Part shown: positions 8,230 through 16,759 of the stretch, piece after piece
How positions within the stretch are numbered: position 1 is the stretch's first letter
How the letters are laid out: each line of letters begins with the position of its first letter
Assembly (NCBI RefSeq): GCF_900177675.1
Contig: NZ_FXWM01000001.1
Location: 5,341,001-5,405,000 of the forward strand
Length of the DNA: 64,000 bases
Direction: 5' to 3'
Source of the DNA: Bacillus sp. OV166
GTDB taxonomy: Bacteria > Bacillota > Bacilli > Bacillales > Cytobacillaceae
The notes under the pieces: generated by a model
Databases searched by the model: none
The model's input: the letters and a program-made list of their open reading frames with translations, nothing else
What the model was told of the DNA's origin: nothing
Position numbers and translations under genes: made by a program

Positions 8230-9107
8230 TGTTTACCTACCGGTTTCCTTCAATGAGTACAAATGTTCAAATCTCTATTAGTCAAGAGTTGTTTGCTGAC
8301 GATTTAATGCCTATCTACAAGCTATTTGAATTGATTGAGGATACGTGCAGCCGTTTTCGTTCTGATAGTGAACTGTCACGATTAAATCAACAAGTTGAAA
8401 AAGAAGTCATCGTTAGCAGTGAGATGTTTTCAATACTATCAGACGCTCTTCGATTTTTTGAAGAAACGGAAGGTATTTTTAATCCTAGCGTTCTATCGAC
8501 GCTTGAAAACCACGGCTATTCAAAATCGATTGAAATGATAAAGGGGAAAGAGTTAGCAGTAACTCCCCCTTCATCAATGGCTGTGATATGTTCGCAACCT
8601 TTTATGCTAAACGAAAGTAAACGGTCCGTAACCCTATTATCAAAAATCGATCTTGGGGGAATGGCCAAGGGCTGGGTAATTGATCGTGCCGCACTGCTTT
8701 TAGATAGGTTGGGCTATGGCTTTATCAACGTGGGTGGTGATATCCGCATTTTCGGCACGTTGCCACGACCATTAAATATCGGGATCGAGAGTCCATTTGC
8801 CGAAACAACGATGATTTCTTCGATTCAGGTTCAAAATGGTGCGCTTGCGACGTCCACAACCATGAAAAGAACATGGCGGATGAATGGGGAGTGGACGCAT
8901 CATTTGATTGATACTCGAACAGGAAACCCTAGTAAAAGGAAGATTGTATCGGCAACAGTGACAGCCCCAACTGCTTTGGAAGCTGACGTTTGGGCAAAAA
9001 CCGTTCTTTTACTTGGTAAACAGGCTGGTCAAGAGTGGATAAATAGAAAAGGTGTCCAGGCTGTGTTAATTACTAAAGACGGAGATATTTGGAGAGGAGG
9101 AGAGTAA
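8229..9107 (+). CDS. apbE: FAD:protein FMN transferase, ApbE family
   Basis: Transfers FMN from FAD onto a Thr or Ser of a target protein by a phosphoester bond. The 292-residue chain shows the ApbE signatures: CSRFRSDSELSRLN, KIDLGGMAKGWVID, GFINVGGDIRIFG, and HLIDTRTGNP followed by TALEADVWAKTVLLLG with the magnesium-site acidic residue. No signal peptide or lipobox is seen; the chain begins directly with the family's FPSMSTNVQI strand, so the enzyme appears cytoplasmic. It overlaps the upstream Q/N-rich gene by one base and is followed after a single base by the cytochrome gene, forming a tight three-gene unit. Confidence 0.92.
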   Translation: MFTYRFPSMSTNVQISISQELFADDLMPIYKLFELIEDTCSRFRSDSELSRLNQQVEKEVIVSSEMFSILSDALRFFEETEGIFNPSVLSTLENHGYSKSIEMIKGKELAVTPPSSMAVICSQPFMLNESKRSVTLLSKIDLGGMAKGWVIDRAALLLDRLGYGFINVGGDIRIFGTLPRPLNIGIESPFAETTMISSIQVQNGALATSTTMKRTWRMNGEWTHHLIDTRTGNPSKRKIVSATVTAPTALEADVWAKTVLLLGKQAGQEWINRKGVQAVLITKDGDIWRGGE

Positions 9108-9108
9108 C

Positions 9109-9636
9109 TTGGAAATGTTTGAATGGTATATGATCCGTGCTACAGGTTTGGTAGCTTACCTTTTACTTTACTTGTCTGTCATCATAGGACTATACTCTCA
9201 AGTTCAGAAAAAGCGAAAGCAAAAGGTCACTGCTTCCCTATTTTTGCATGAATCACTGTCTAATTGGACCCTTTATCTTGTCCTTGGCCACGTAGGATTT
9301 TTACTAATCGATTCATATATCTCGTTACAATGGTTAGAAGTACTCATACCGTTTAATACGGACTATAAGCCCTGGCCAATGGCGCTGGGGGCACTTTCCC
9401 TTTATTTCTTAATTATGACCATCGTTACATCCAAAGCACGAAAAAAAATCGGCTATCAAAAATGGCGGAAATTACACGCATTGAATCCGATCCTATATAT
9501 ATTTGTTACGATACACGGTTTATTGATTGGTACAGATATTCAAGCGGCTGTGCTTGCGGGAGTCAATATCCTGCCGCCTATCCTTTTAGGAGGTATGTTG
9601 ATGAGAGATAGACCTAAGGTGGGGATTACTCACTAA
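9109..9636 (+). CDS. Ferric-reductase-like transmembrane cytochrome b
   Basis: A 175-residue membrane protein with five clear hydrophobic segments. Two His pairs, LHES/LGHVG and KLHAL/TIHGL, are each spaced 13-14 residues apart, the usual arrangement for two b hemes in the ferric reductase/YedZ (MsrQ) domain. No FAD or NADPH domain is attached, so electrons must come from another partner such as menaquinol or a flavoprotein. TTG at 9109 is chosen because GGAGAGGAGG lies 8 bases before it; ATG at 9115 is the alternative. Its place directly after apbE suggests that it passes electrons to a flavinylated partner. Confidence 0.87.
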   Translation: MEMFEWYMIRATGLVAYLLLYLSVIIGLYSQVQKKRKQKVTASLFLHESLSNWTLYLVLGHVGFLLIDSYISLQWLEVLIPFNTDYKPWPMALGALSLYFLIMTIVTSKARKKIGYQKWRKLHALNPILYIFVTIHGLLIGTDIQAAVLAGVNILPPILLGGMLMRDRPKVGITH

Positions 9637-9659
9637 CAAAGAAAAGCGCTTATTTTCAT

Positions 9660-9692
9660 AAAAAAACCGATTCCATGGTGGAATCGGTTATT
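9660..9692 (-). terminator. Rho-independent terminator of ytwF
   Basis: The stem pairs AACCGATTCCA with TGGAATCGGTT, followed on the minus strand by a T tract. The stop codon of the rhodanese gene (9688-9690) lies in the first arm. It may also end the plus-strand apbE cassette transcript, though the T tract there is weak. Confidence 0.8.
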
Positions 9693-10002
9693 CTGTGTAT
9701 TCCGTTTCTCCTGTCCATGCGAGCATGCCGCCAACCATATTGCGGACCTTAAAGCCTTGGTCCTGCAGATAATAGCAGACATTCCCACTGCGGGCACTTG
9801 AGCGGCAGATAAAGATATATTCTTTATCCTTATCAAAATAGTCAAGATTAGCCGGAATGTCCCCCATGCGAATATGCTTGGCCCCTGGTACCATCCCGAA
9901 TACTACTTCTTCATCTTCCCTTACATCCACAAGCTCAAGTTTTTCCCCTGCCTCAAGCTTTTTTTGTAATTCTTCTGGTGTAATCGTTTGAATTTCTTCC
10001 AT
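9688..10002 (-). CDS. ytwF: Rhodanese-like sulfurtransferase
   Basis: A 104-residue single rhodanese domain. The active-site loop is FICRSSARS, with the catalytic Cys that carries persulfide sulfur; LVDVREDEE and GMLAWTG are the other rhodanese landmarks. The sulfur donor and acceptor are unknown. The longest frame begins at 10011, but that ATG abuts the AAAGGGG RBS; the ATG at 10002 is 9 bases downstream of it and is preferred. It lies immediately downstream of leuS on the same strand, matching the neighbourhood of B. subtilis ytwF. Confidence 0.9.
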   Translation of the reverse strand: MEEIQTITPEELQKKLEAGEKLELVDVREDEEVVFGMVPGAKHIRMGDIPANLDYFDKDKEYIFICRSSARSGNVCYYLQDQGFKVRNMVGGMLAWTGETEYTE

Positions 10003-10050
10003 CAAGTCCATCCCCTTTAGGAAAAACAGCCCCGGAGAGGGGCCGTTCTT

Positions 10051-12468
10051 TTAATTTGCAACAATATTAACAAGTTTTCCCGGAACAGTTATCACCTTGC
10101 GAATTGTTTTTCCTTCAATTTGTTCCTTTATGTGGGCATCTTCCATAGCGATTCCTTCTAGTGACTCTTTGCTTGCATCAGTTGGAACCATAAGCTTTGT
10201 TTTTACTTTACCATTAACTTGGATGACAATTTCAACTTCATCATCGACTAGTTTCGCCTCATCAAATGCAGGCCATGTTTGGTAAGCTATCGTTCCACTG
10301 TGACCTAACTTTTCCCATAGCTCTTCAGCGATATGCGGGCAAATAGGGGCAAGCATTTTAACGAATCCTTCAATGTACTCTTTTGGCAGTACCGTTGCTT
10401 TATAGGCATCATTAATGAATACCATCATTTGTGAAATAGCCGTATTAAATCTTAAGCCTTCATAATCCTCCGTCACTTTTTTCACGGTTTGATGATACAC
10501 TTTTTCCAGTGTTGAGGCTTCATCAGTTGCTTGAATCTTTGGATTTAGTTCACCGTTTTCCTCAACCAATAAGCGCCAGATACGATCTAAGAAGCGGCGG
10601 GAACCATCCAACCCATTTGTCGACCAAGCAATCGATGCATCAAGCGGTCCCATGAACATTTCATACAGGCGAAGGGTATCAGCACCGTGGCTGCCAACGA
10701 TATCATCAGGGTTTACTACATTCCCTTTTGATTTACTCATTTTTTCATTTCCTTCGCCTAAAATCATTCCTTGGTTAAATAGCTTTTGGAATGGTTCTTT
10801 GGTAGGAACCACACCGATATCATATAAGAATTTGTGCCAGAAACGTGCATAAAGTAAATGTAATACGGCATGTTCGGCACCGCCAATGTAGATATCAACT
10901 GGAAGCCAATGATTTAACTTTTCCTGTGAAGCAAGTGCTTGATCATTTTTCGGATCAATATAACGTAAATAATACCAGCAGCTGCCTGCCCATTGCGGCA
11001 TTGTGTTCGTTTCGCGGCGTCCCTTTTTACCTGTTTCCGGATCCACAACATTCACGAAATCAGAAATAACTGCAAGTGGTGATTCTCCTGTCCCTGAAGG
11101 ACGAATTTCAGTTGTTTTTGGTAACATCAGTGGAAGCTGGTCTTCCGGAACTGCTGTCATTGTGCCATCTTCCCAATGGATAATCGGAATCGGTTCACCC
11201 CAATAACGTTGACGGCTGAACAGCCAATCTCTTAGGCGGAAGGTTACTTTCTTCGTTCCTATTCCTTTTTCTTCTAACCAAGCAATCATTTTTCGAATGC
11301 CTTCCGTTTTATCCAAGCCATTTAAAAATTCAGAGTTAATATGTTCACCGTCGCCTGTGTAGGCTTCTTTGTCAATATCTCCACCTGCGACAACTGCTTT
11401 AATAGGAAGGTTAAATTCTTTTGCGAATTCATAGTCACGCTCATCATGTGCAGGAACTGCCATAATCGCACCAGTTCCATAGCTTACTAACACATAATCA
11501 GCAATCCAAATTGGCATCTTCTCCCCATTGGCAGGATTGATGGCATAGGCGCCAGTAAATACTCCTGTTTTCTCTTTGGCAAGATCCGTACGTTCCAAAT
11601 CGCTTTTCGTCTTAACTTTGTCTAAATAGGCATCAACCGCAGCACGCTGTTCAGCTGTTGTTATTTTTTCAACAAAGGAATGTTCAGGTGCAAGCACGGC
11701 ATACGTAGCACCAAATAAAGTATCAGGGCGAGTAGTGAAGACAGTGAATGTCTCCTCATGTCCTTCGATTGAGAAGGTAACTTCCGCACCTTCTGAACGG
11801 CCGATCCAGTTGCGCTGCATTTCCTTCAAGCTTTCAGGCCAATCAAGTTCTTCAAGGTCTTCTAGTAAACGGTCACCGTAAGCGGTGATTCTTAACATCC
11901 ACTGCTTCATCGGACGACGTTCAACAGGGTGCCCGCCGCGTTCACTTTTGCCATCAATGACCTCTTCATTTGCTAGTACCGTTCCAAGTGCAGGGCACCA
12001 GTTTACCGCTACTTCATCAATATAAGCTAGGCCTTTTTCAAATAATTTCAGGAAAATCCATTGGGTCCATTTGTAGTATTCAGGGTCAGTCGTATTGACT
12101 TCACGATCCCAATCATACGAGAATCCTAATGATTTAATTTGCCGGCGGAACGTATTGATATTCTGTTCTGTAAATTCCGCTGGATCGTTACCCGTATCCA
12201 ATGCGTATTGTTCCGCTGGTAGGCCGAACGCATCCCAGCCCATTGGATGAAGAACATTGTATCCCTGCATCCGCTTTAAGCGGGAAAGAATGTCGGTTGC
12301 TGTGTAGCCTTCAGGGTGTCCAACGTGTAGACCTGCCCCTGACGGATATGGAAACATATCTAAAGCGTAAAATTTTCTTTTATCAAATTCTTCGCTTGTT
12401 TTAAATGTTTTTTCTTCTTCCCATTTCTTTTGCCACTTTTGTTCGATTTGATTATGGTCGAAACTCAT
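10051..12468 (-). CDS. leuS: Leucyl-tRNA synthetase
   Basis: Charges tRNA-Leu with leucine. The 805-residue length matches the B. subtilis enzyme. The class I signatures are YPSGAGLHVGHPEGY (HIGH motif, as HVGH) near residue 40 and MSKSKGN (KMSKS) near residue 575. The large insert between them includes the CP1 editing domain with the TTRPDTLFGATY motif. The ATG at 12468 follows AGGAGGAAGAG; the longer frame runs back into the leader terminator and is rejected. Expression is under T-box control by uncharged tRNA-Leu (see leader feature). Confidence 0.97.
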   Translation of the reverse strand: MSFDHNQIEQKWQKKWEEEKTFKTSEEFDKRKFYALDMFPYPSGAGLHVGHPEGYTATDILSRLKRMQGYNVLHPMGWDAFGLPAEQYALDTGNDPAEFTEQNINTFRRQIKSLGFSYDWDREVNTTDPEYYKWTQWIFLKLFEKGLAYIDEVAVNWCPALGTVLANEEVIDGKSERGGHPVERRPMKQWMLRITAYGDRLLEDLEELDWPESLKEMQRNWIGRSEGAEVTFSIEGHEETFTVFTTRPDTLFGATYAVLAPEHSFVEKITTAEQRAAVDAYLDKVKTKSDLERTDLAKEKTGVFTGAYAINPANGEKMPIWIADYVLVSYGTGAIMAVPAHDERDYEFAKEFNLPIKAVVAGGDIDKEAYTGDGEHINSEFLNGLDKTEGIRKMIAWLEEKGIGTKKVTFRLRDWLFSRQRYWGEPIPIIHWEDGTMTAVPEDQLPLMLPKTTEIRPSGTGESPLAVISDFVNVVDPETGKKGRRETNTMPQWAGSCWYYLRYIDPKNDQALASQEKLNHWLPVDIYIGGAEHAVLHLLYARFWHKFLYDIGVVPTKEPFQKLFNQGMILGEGNEKMSKSKGNVVNPDDIVGSHGADTLRLYEMFMGPLDASIAWSTNGLDGSRRFLDRIWRLLVEENGELNPKIQATDEASTLEKVYHQTVKKVTEDYEGLRFNTAISQMMVFINDAYKATVLPKEYIEGFVKMLAPICPHIAEELWEKLGHSGTIAYQTWPAFDEAKLVDDEVEIVIQVNGKVKTKLMVPTDASKESLEGIAMEDAHIKEQIEGKTIRKVITVPGKLVNIVAN

Positions 12469-12486
12469 AATGCTCTTCCTCCTAAA

Positions 12487-12742
12487 AAAAAATAAAAAAC
12501 CCCTCATCCCAAAAAGGGACGAGAGGATTGTATGTATCTTCCCGCGGTACCACCCACATTAGTGCTGACTGCACTCGCTTCATTCATCCTTAACGCGGAA
12601 AACGGCAAGCCTTACTATTCCTTCACGCTTGCAACTCAAAGGCGAGTTCATGATGTACCCGGTTGACTTCCACCAGCCGTCAACTCTCTATTTGCGGGTA
12701 TGAACCATTACTACTCCTGATCACTGTCTTTTCAATATTAAT
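12487..12742 (-). promoter_or_regulatory. T-box leader, Leu specifier (CTC)
   Basis: On the minus strand the leader holds an AGTAGTAA segment, then stem I with GAACTCGCC, in which CTC reads as a leucine specifier codon, then the conserved GGGTGGTACCGCGG T-box that pairs with the uncharged tRNA acceptor end. It ends in a terminator hairpin and a T tract directly upstream of leuS. Uncharged tRNA-Leu should stabilise the antiterminator and allow leuS transcription. Confidence 0.95.
12492..12527 (-). terminator. T-box-regulated leader terminator
   Basis: Minus-strand stem CCTCTCGTCCC pairs with GGGATGAGGGG around a T-rich loop, followed by TTTTTTATTTTTTTTT. It competes with the T-box antiterminator. 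Confidence 0.9.
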
Positions 12743-12837
12743 ATAAAGTATTACGGTTATTGTATTAAATTTTCAGTAAGTATGCAACCCAAACAATCGC
12801 CTAGATTCATGATAGACAAAATATCCACCTTTTAAAC

Positions 12838-12880
12838 AAAAAAAAGTGAGAGCATATGAACCCCCACTGTACTCTCCACA
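12838..12880 (-). terminator. Probable terminator of the MFS gene
   Basis: On the minus strand GTGGAGAG and CTCTCAC can pair around a long loop, followed by TTTTTTTTG. It lies just past the transporter stop. The stem is short for the loop size, so confidence is moderate. Confidence 0.5.
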
Positions 12881-12890
12881 TGGACAAATC

Positions 12891-14084
12891 CTATATTTGT
12901 CCATGGATGGTGCCTGACACCATTTTCGTTTTTAAACTTCGATCATATAGTAATGTTGTTATGATTGCGATTAGGAATAACACAATTAAAACTATGAATA
13001 GTGCTGACATGTTATACATGTCGACGATCATTCCACCCATTATGGGCCCTACCATTCTTCCACCTGTTGCTGTACTGTTGACGATACCTTGATAGAAACC
13101 TTCACGGCCCTTTGGAGCTAAGTCGAAAGCAACTGTTGGCACTGCCGGCCAAATGAACATCTCACCAATTGTTAGGATAATCATCCCAACAAGAAAACCT
13201 GAGAACATCGTGGCCTTCCCTGCGACTAAAAATGAAACAATAAAAATACCAATTCCAATAATCATCTGCAGCTTTAGTGAGGCGGTAAAATATTTCAACA
13301 CACCATTTAATAGCGGTTGGCCAACGACAATGAGGGCTCCGTTTATCGACCATAATAAGCTATATTGCGTTAAAGAGATATGGATTTCTTGTGTATACGA
13401 CGCAATCGTCGTTGGCCATTGTACATAGGCCACCCAGCACAGCAAATAACCTGTGCACAGTATCAATAAGGCATACAGATTTTTTCTATTCGTAACGGTT
13501 GGAACATTTATATCGATCGTTCCTTGTTTTCCTGAATCCACTAAGATTCCCTTATAGCCAAATACCGCTATAAGTAAAAAGAGGACGTACATGACTGTAT
13601 TTGCCAGGAAGATTAGTTGAAAGGAATGAGCTGCAACAATCCCTCCAAGAGATGCACCCAAGGCTACTCCAAGGTTTTGGGCAACATAAATGGCGTTAAA
13701 GGCTTTACGCCCGCCTTCTTTCCAAACAGACCCTGCCATGGCATACATCGATGGAAAAATAATTCCCGTACCAAATCCAATAATGATTTGGAAGACAATA
13801 TATGCTAGCCAGCCGTGCCAGAATGTTAAGCCAACAAGAGCTGCAAGCGTAATACTAATTCCTAAAATAATAGATTTGTAGCCGCCAATTTTATCGAATA
13901 GGCTTCCGCCATAAAGGTTTCCGATCACACTAGCTGCGGAATTTAACATTAAAACAATTCCAGCTACGGATAATGACTTCCCCAAATGGTCGTGAATATA
14001 GATTGTATTTAACGGCCATAAAAATGAAGAGCCTGTTACATTAACGATCATTCCAATTATTAAGAGCCATAAGGCACGTGGCAT
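12891..14084 (-). CDS. yttB: Major facilitator superfamily transporter
   Basis: A 397-residue membrane protein with about 12 hydrophobic segments. The MFS loop 2-3 motif is GGSLFDKIGGYKS. The middle linker (VDSGKQGTIDINVPTVTNRK) splits the two six-helix halves. Position upstream of leuS matches B. subtilis yttB, a putative efflux protein. No substrate can be inferred. A GTG at 14102 is in frame but belongs to the GAAGGGGCG RBS region; the ATG at 14084 is preferred. Confidence 0.85.
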   Translation of the reverse strand: MPRALWLLIIGMIVNVTGSSFLWPLNTIYIHDHLGKSLSVAGIVLMLNSAASVIGNLYGGSLFDKIGGYKSIILGISITLAALVGLTFWHGWLAYIVFQIIIGFGTGIIFPSMYAMAGSVWKEGGRKAFNAIYVAQNLGVALGASLGGIVAAHSFQLIFLANTVMYVLFLLIAVFGYKGILVDSGKQGTIDINVPTVTNRKNLYALLILCTGYLLCWVAYVQWPTTIASYTQEIHISLTQYSLLWSINGALIVVGQPLLNGVLKYFTASLKLQMIIGIGIFIVSFLVAGKATMFSGFLVGMIILTIGEMFIWPAVPTVAFDLAPKGREGFYQGIVNSTATGGRMVGPIMGGMIVDMYNMSALFIVLIVLFLIAIITTLLYDRSLKTKMVSGTIHGQI

Positions 14085-14253
14085 AAAAAAACGCCCCTTC
14101 ACATTTCACTTTTCAATTTCCAAAGATTTATTCTATTCCTTTTTCAAGCGGGGTGCAATTCTTTTTCTTTTCCAGTATTGGCGGGCGATGATCTGGCGTA
14201 TTTAAATAGGAAATTCGTGAAACTTTTAAATAATTCTGAGGATTCTAGAGGCG

Positions 14254-14370
14254 ATTCCGCCAAACTGGGACGGGATTCCGCCAACTTTCGAAATTATTCC
14301 GCTAAACTACGTTTCGATTCCGCCAACCTTGCCATTTATACCGCCAAATCCACGTTTATTCCGCCAAACC
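14254..14370. repeat. 21-bp repeat array A, six units of ATTCCGCCAA
   Basis: Units with core ATTCCGCC(A/T)A begin at 14254, 14275, 14296, 14317, 14338 and 14358: four steps of 21 bp and one of 20. Unit 3 has a C-to-T change (CCGCT) and unit 5 reads ATACCGCC. The array is nearly identical to array B 192 bp downstream. Confidence 0.92.
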
Positions 14371-14445
14371 CTTTTTAAGTTACCTTTTTTATGAATATTA
14401 TCGACCAGGACTCTCTATGTTTTAGGATCAGCTCACTTCTTTGGG

Positions 14446-14562
14446 ATTCCGCCGAATTGCGCTGGGATTCCGCCAACTTTCGAACTTATTCCGCCAAACT
14501 ACGTTTCGATTCCGCCAACCTTGCCATTTATTCCGCCAAATCCCCGTTTATTCCGCCAAACC
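14446..14562. repeat. 21-bp repeat array B, six units of ATTCCGCCAA
   Basis: Units start at 14446, 14467, 14488, 14509, 14530 and 14550, with the same 21-21-21-21-20 spacing as array A. The two arrays also share their inter-core sequences apart from about nine changes, so one arose by duplication of the other. Confidence 0.92.
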
Positions 14563-14605
14563 CTATAATTCTCCCGCAACAATCCTAGTACCACATACAC
14601 AACAA

Positions 14606-14641
14606 AAAACACTGTCTCAAAAAAAGAAACAGTGTTTTTCT
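14606..14641 (-). terminator. Rho-independent terminator of nrfA
   Basis: On the minus strand AAAAACACTGTTTC pairs with GAGACAGTGTTTTTT around a T-rich loop and ends in a T tract, 50 bp past the nrfA stop. Confidence 0.85.
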
Positions 14642-14689
14642 AAATATATCATCTGAACCCCAAACCCTCTAAGGAATGTACAGATAGGA

Positions 14690-16141
14690 TTATTTTTTCG
14701 GTACTGCTGGTACAACCGGCGCTTGGGCAGGGAAATAGCTATTGACCGCTGCGTCCTTTTTCTTCTCATTAACTTTTTCGTCGAGAACCGCTTTTTTCAC
14801 TTTTTCAATTTCCTTGTCGAGTTCTTCCATATTAACGCCTTTTTTCACAAGCTCTTCTGTGGCAAGACGGACTGCCTTGTTTGATTGGACTACTGATTCT
14901 CTCAGTGAATCCATCGATCCTTGTGGATTATGGAAGCCTGCGGAGTTTTCAGCTGCAATGATATCCCAGAACCATTGTCCCTTTCGAACAAATTCTTGAG
15001 CTTGCTTGATTTTTTCTTCACTTACACCAGAGGTAATCATTTTATTTACATAATAGTGTGAGGTTGTTGAAATATCTTGTGCTTCGTGTAATGCACTTAC
15101 ATTAGCTTCTTGAATTTCAAGTACGCGATCTTTCAATTTATCTAAATCACGGTCACCGTGACACTGGCCGCATGAAGTTTGCATCGTTTTAAGTGGAGAA
15201 GTCCACCAGTGTGACGTGATCTTTCTTTTTCCATCGACACGCTCATATGGCATATGGCAATCTGCACAAGAAACATTGGCCTTACCATGTGTTCCTGATG
15301 AATGGGTTTCATATTCTGGATGCTGCGACTTTAACATTGGAGTTCCAGAAATATTACTAATCCAGTCTTTTTCAAAACCTTTCTCTTTGGCAATCGTGCT
15401 GTAATACTCATACATTTCTTCTGGTTTAAATCCTTTGGTCCATGGGAACGTTACTTCACTATTATCCGCAGCAAAATAATATTCCACATGGCACTGCCCG
15501 CAAACATAGCTCCGCATATCATTTTTTGAAGGGTTTGAAACATCTACTCCCTTTGCTTCTAACGCTTTATAAAAGCTTGGACGAGTCACACGCAAATCCA
15601 TTGTTTTTGGATCATGACAATCGGAGCAGCCGATTGGAGAGTGACCCATCTTTTCCCCTTTTGGCCAAATATCTTTATTAAAATTAGCGCCCCAGTAACT
15701 GTCGCCCATTTCTTCAATCATTTTTGGAACGGCCGTAGATTTACATGTATAACAAGAACCCACTGATTTATCTGTGATCCGTTTCACGTTACGAATATCT
15801 TCTAATGCGTATGTATGTCCCCGCTCTTCGTTATACTCGGTCGCAAACCCATATCCATTGAAGAGGATTGGTAACAAGGGCTCCTTGTCAGCATCATACT
15901 TACTCCGTTTTTCAGAACCGCCATAAGTTGTATCTTCCATTTTTTCATTTTTCTTGTAACTGTTATATTGGAGCGGAAATAAGTCCTTAAATGCTTCATT
16001 ACTTATTTCATCGGCTGAGAGGCCTGTTGTCTTTTTACCTGCAGCAGAAGCTGTTTTCTCACTGGAATCATTGCTGCATCCAGTAATAATCAGTACTAAA
16101 GCTAGCAGGAGAAGATATGCCCCATTTCGAAACCATCCCAT
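14690..16141 (-). CDS. nrfA: Ammonia-forming cytochrome c nitrite reductase
   Basis: Reduces nitrite to ammonium with six electrons on the outer membrane face. The 483-residue chain has a lipoprotein signal (LVLIITGCSND), so it is probably lipid-anchored. Five heme-binding sites are visible: the diagnostic catalytic CYTCK (Lys ligand) and four CXXCH sites (CSDCH, CGQCH, CADCH, CGQCH). The ATG follows AGGGAGGATTT, 2 bases after the nrfH stop, so the pair is one transcript. The pathway is dissimilatory nitrate/nitrite reduction to ammonium, known in Neobacillus vireti and relatives but absent from B. subtilis 168. The tail ends in a Pro/Ala/Val-rich segment. Confidence 0.96.
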   Translation of the reverse strand: MGWFRNGAYLLLLALVLIITGCSNDSSEKTASAAGKKTTGLSADEISNEAFKDLFPLQYNSYKKNEKMEDTTYGGSEKRSKYDADKEPLLPILFNGYGFATEYNEERGHTYALEDIRNVKRITDKSVGSCYTCKSTAVPKMIEEMGDSYWGANFNKDIWPKGEKMGHSPIGCSDCHDPKTMDLRVTRPSFYKALEAKGVDVSNPSKNDMRSYVCGQCHVEYYFAADNSEVTFPWTKGFKPEEMYEYYSTIAKEKGFEKDWISNISGTPMLKSQHPEYETHSSGTHGKANVSCADCHMPYERVDGKRKITSHWWTSPLKTMQTSCGQCHGDRDLDKLKDRVLEIQEANVSALHEAQDISTTSHYYVNKMITSGVSEEKIKQAQEFVRKGQWFWDIIAAENSAGFHNPQGSMDSLRESVVQSNKAVRLATEELVKKGVNMEELDKEIEKVKKAVLDEKVNEKKKDAAVNSYFPAQAPVVPAVPKK

Positions 16142-16143
16142 TT

Positions 16144-16656
16144 CTAAAATCCTCCCTTATTTTCTAATAACTCGCCTGAAACAGGTGGCTTATTATAACT
16201 GGCATCTTTAAAGCCTTTCCCGTGTGGTACTGTTTTGTGACAGGAAATACACTTTTCCTTTGCATCATGTGATACATTGTCTAGCGTACTCTTGTGGCAG
16301 GAAATACAGTTATCGTTCATGATATTTTCTGTTCGATCCGTTGCCTCAATCACATCTGGTATCTTCTTTGTTCCAAGTGTGTTGAAATAAATATGTGTCA
16401 TACCTGCACGACCTTTAAAGAATAACTTACCCGCTTCACTTTTATGTGGAAGATGGCAGTCATTACACTGTAAATCCGAATGCGTAGAATCCATGAATGA
16501 CTTATGAACCGATTTCATCGTATGACAGTTTTGACAAAAACCTGGTGAATCCAGGTAAGCCATTGTTTTTACCGTTGAAAAAGATAAAAACACACCAATT
16601 AGAAGTGCCAACACAATTAAAAACTTTTTGTCCATTTTCAGCAGTTTTTTAAACAT
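16144..16656 (-). CDS. nrfH: NrfH-type tetraheme quinol dehydrogenase
   Basis: A 170-residue NapC/NirT-family cytochrome. One N-terminal membrane helix (FLIVLALLIGVFLSF) is followed by four CXXCH heme sites: CQNCH, CNDCH, CISCH and CISCH. It takes electrons from menaquinol and hands them to NrfA. A GGGAGGTGAA RBS precedes the ATG. The menaquinone genes at 37-45.7 kb make the quinone it uses. Its position directly before nrfA is the classic nrfHA order. Confidence 0.95.
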   Translation of the reverse strand: MFKKLLKMDKKFLIVLALLIGVFLSFSTVKTMAYLDSPGFCQNCHTMKSVHKSFMDSTHSDLQCNDCHLPHKSEAGKLFFKGRAGMTHIYFNTLGTKKIPDVIEATDRTENIMNDNCISCHKSTLDNVSHDAKEKCISCHKTVPHGKGFKDASYNKPPVSGELLENKGGF

Positions 16657-16759
16657 TTACTTCACCTCCCATAGAAAATTCTTCTCTCTCTTTTTATATA
16701 GTTAAAGTACTTTTCTGTACCTTAATCCCAAATGGATTTTTCTTTTTCACAAATGCCTA

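Larger units (their letters stand above)
14103..14689. other. Non-coding gap holding two repeat arrays and a terminator
   Basis: The 587-bp gap between the MFS gene and nrfA contains two copies of a 21-bp repeat array and the nrfA terminator. Two short frames read through the arrays as heptad-like D-S-A-N/K repeats, but neither has an RBS, so I treat the region as non-coding. Confidence 0.75.

Noticed and set aside
7895..8281. 128-codon frame overlapping the Q/N-rich gene
   Set aside because: It is a plus-2 shadow of low-complexity CAA/AAT codons and crosses into apbE without its own RBS.
14178..14588. Two short open frames with 7-residue repeats (D-S-A-N/K) over the 21-bp arrays
   Set aside because: They follow from a 21-bp period that is a multiple of three. 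Neither has an RBS, and they use different flanking sequence; the repeat explains them.
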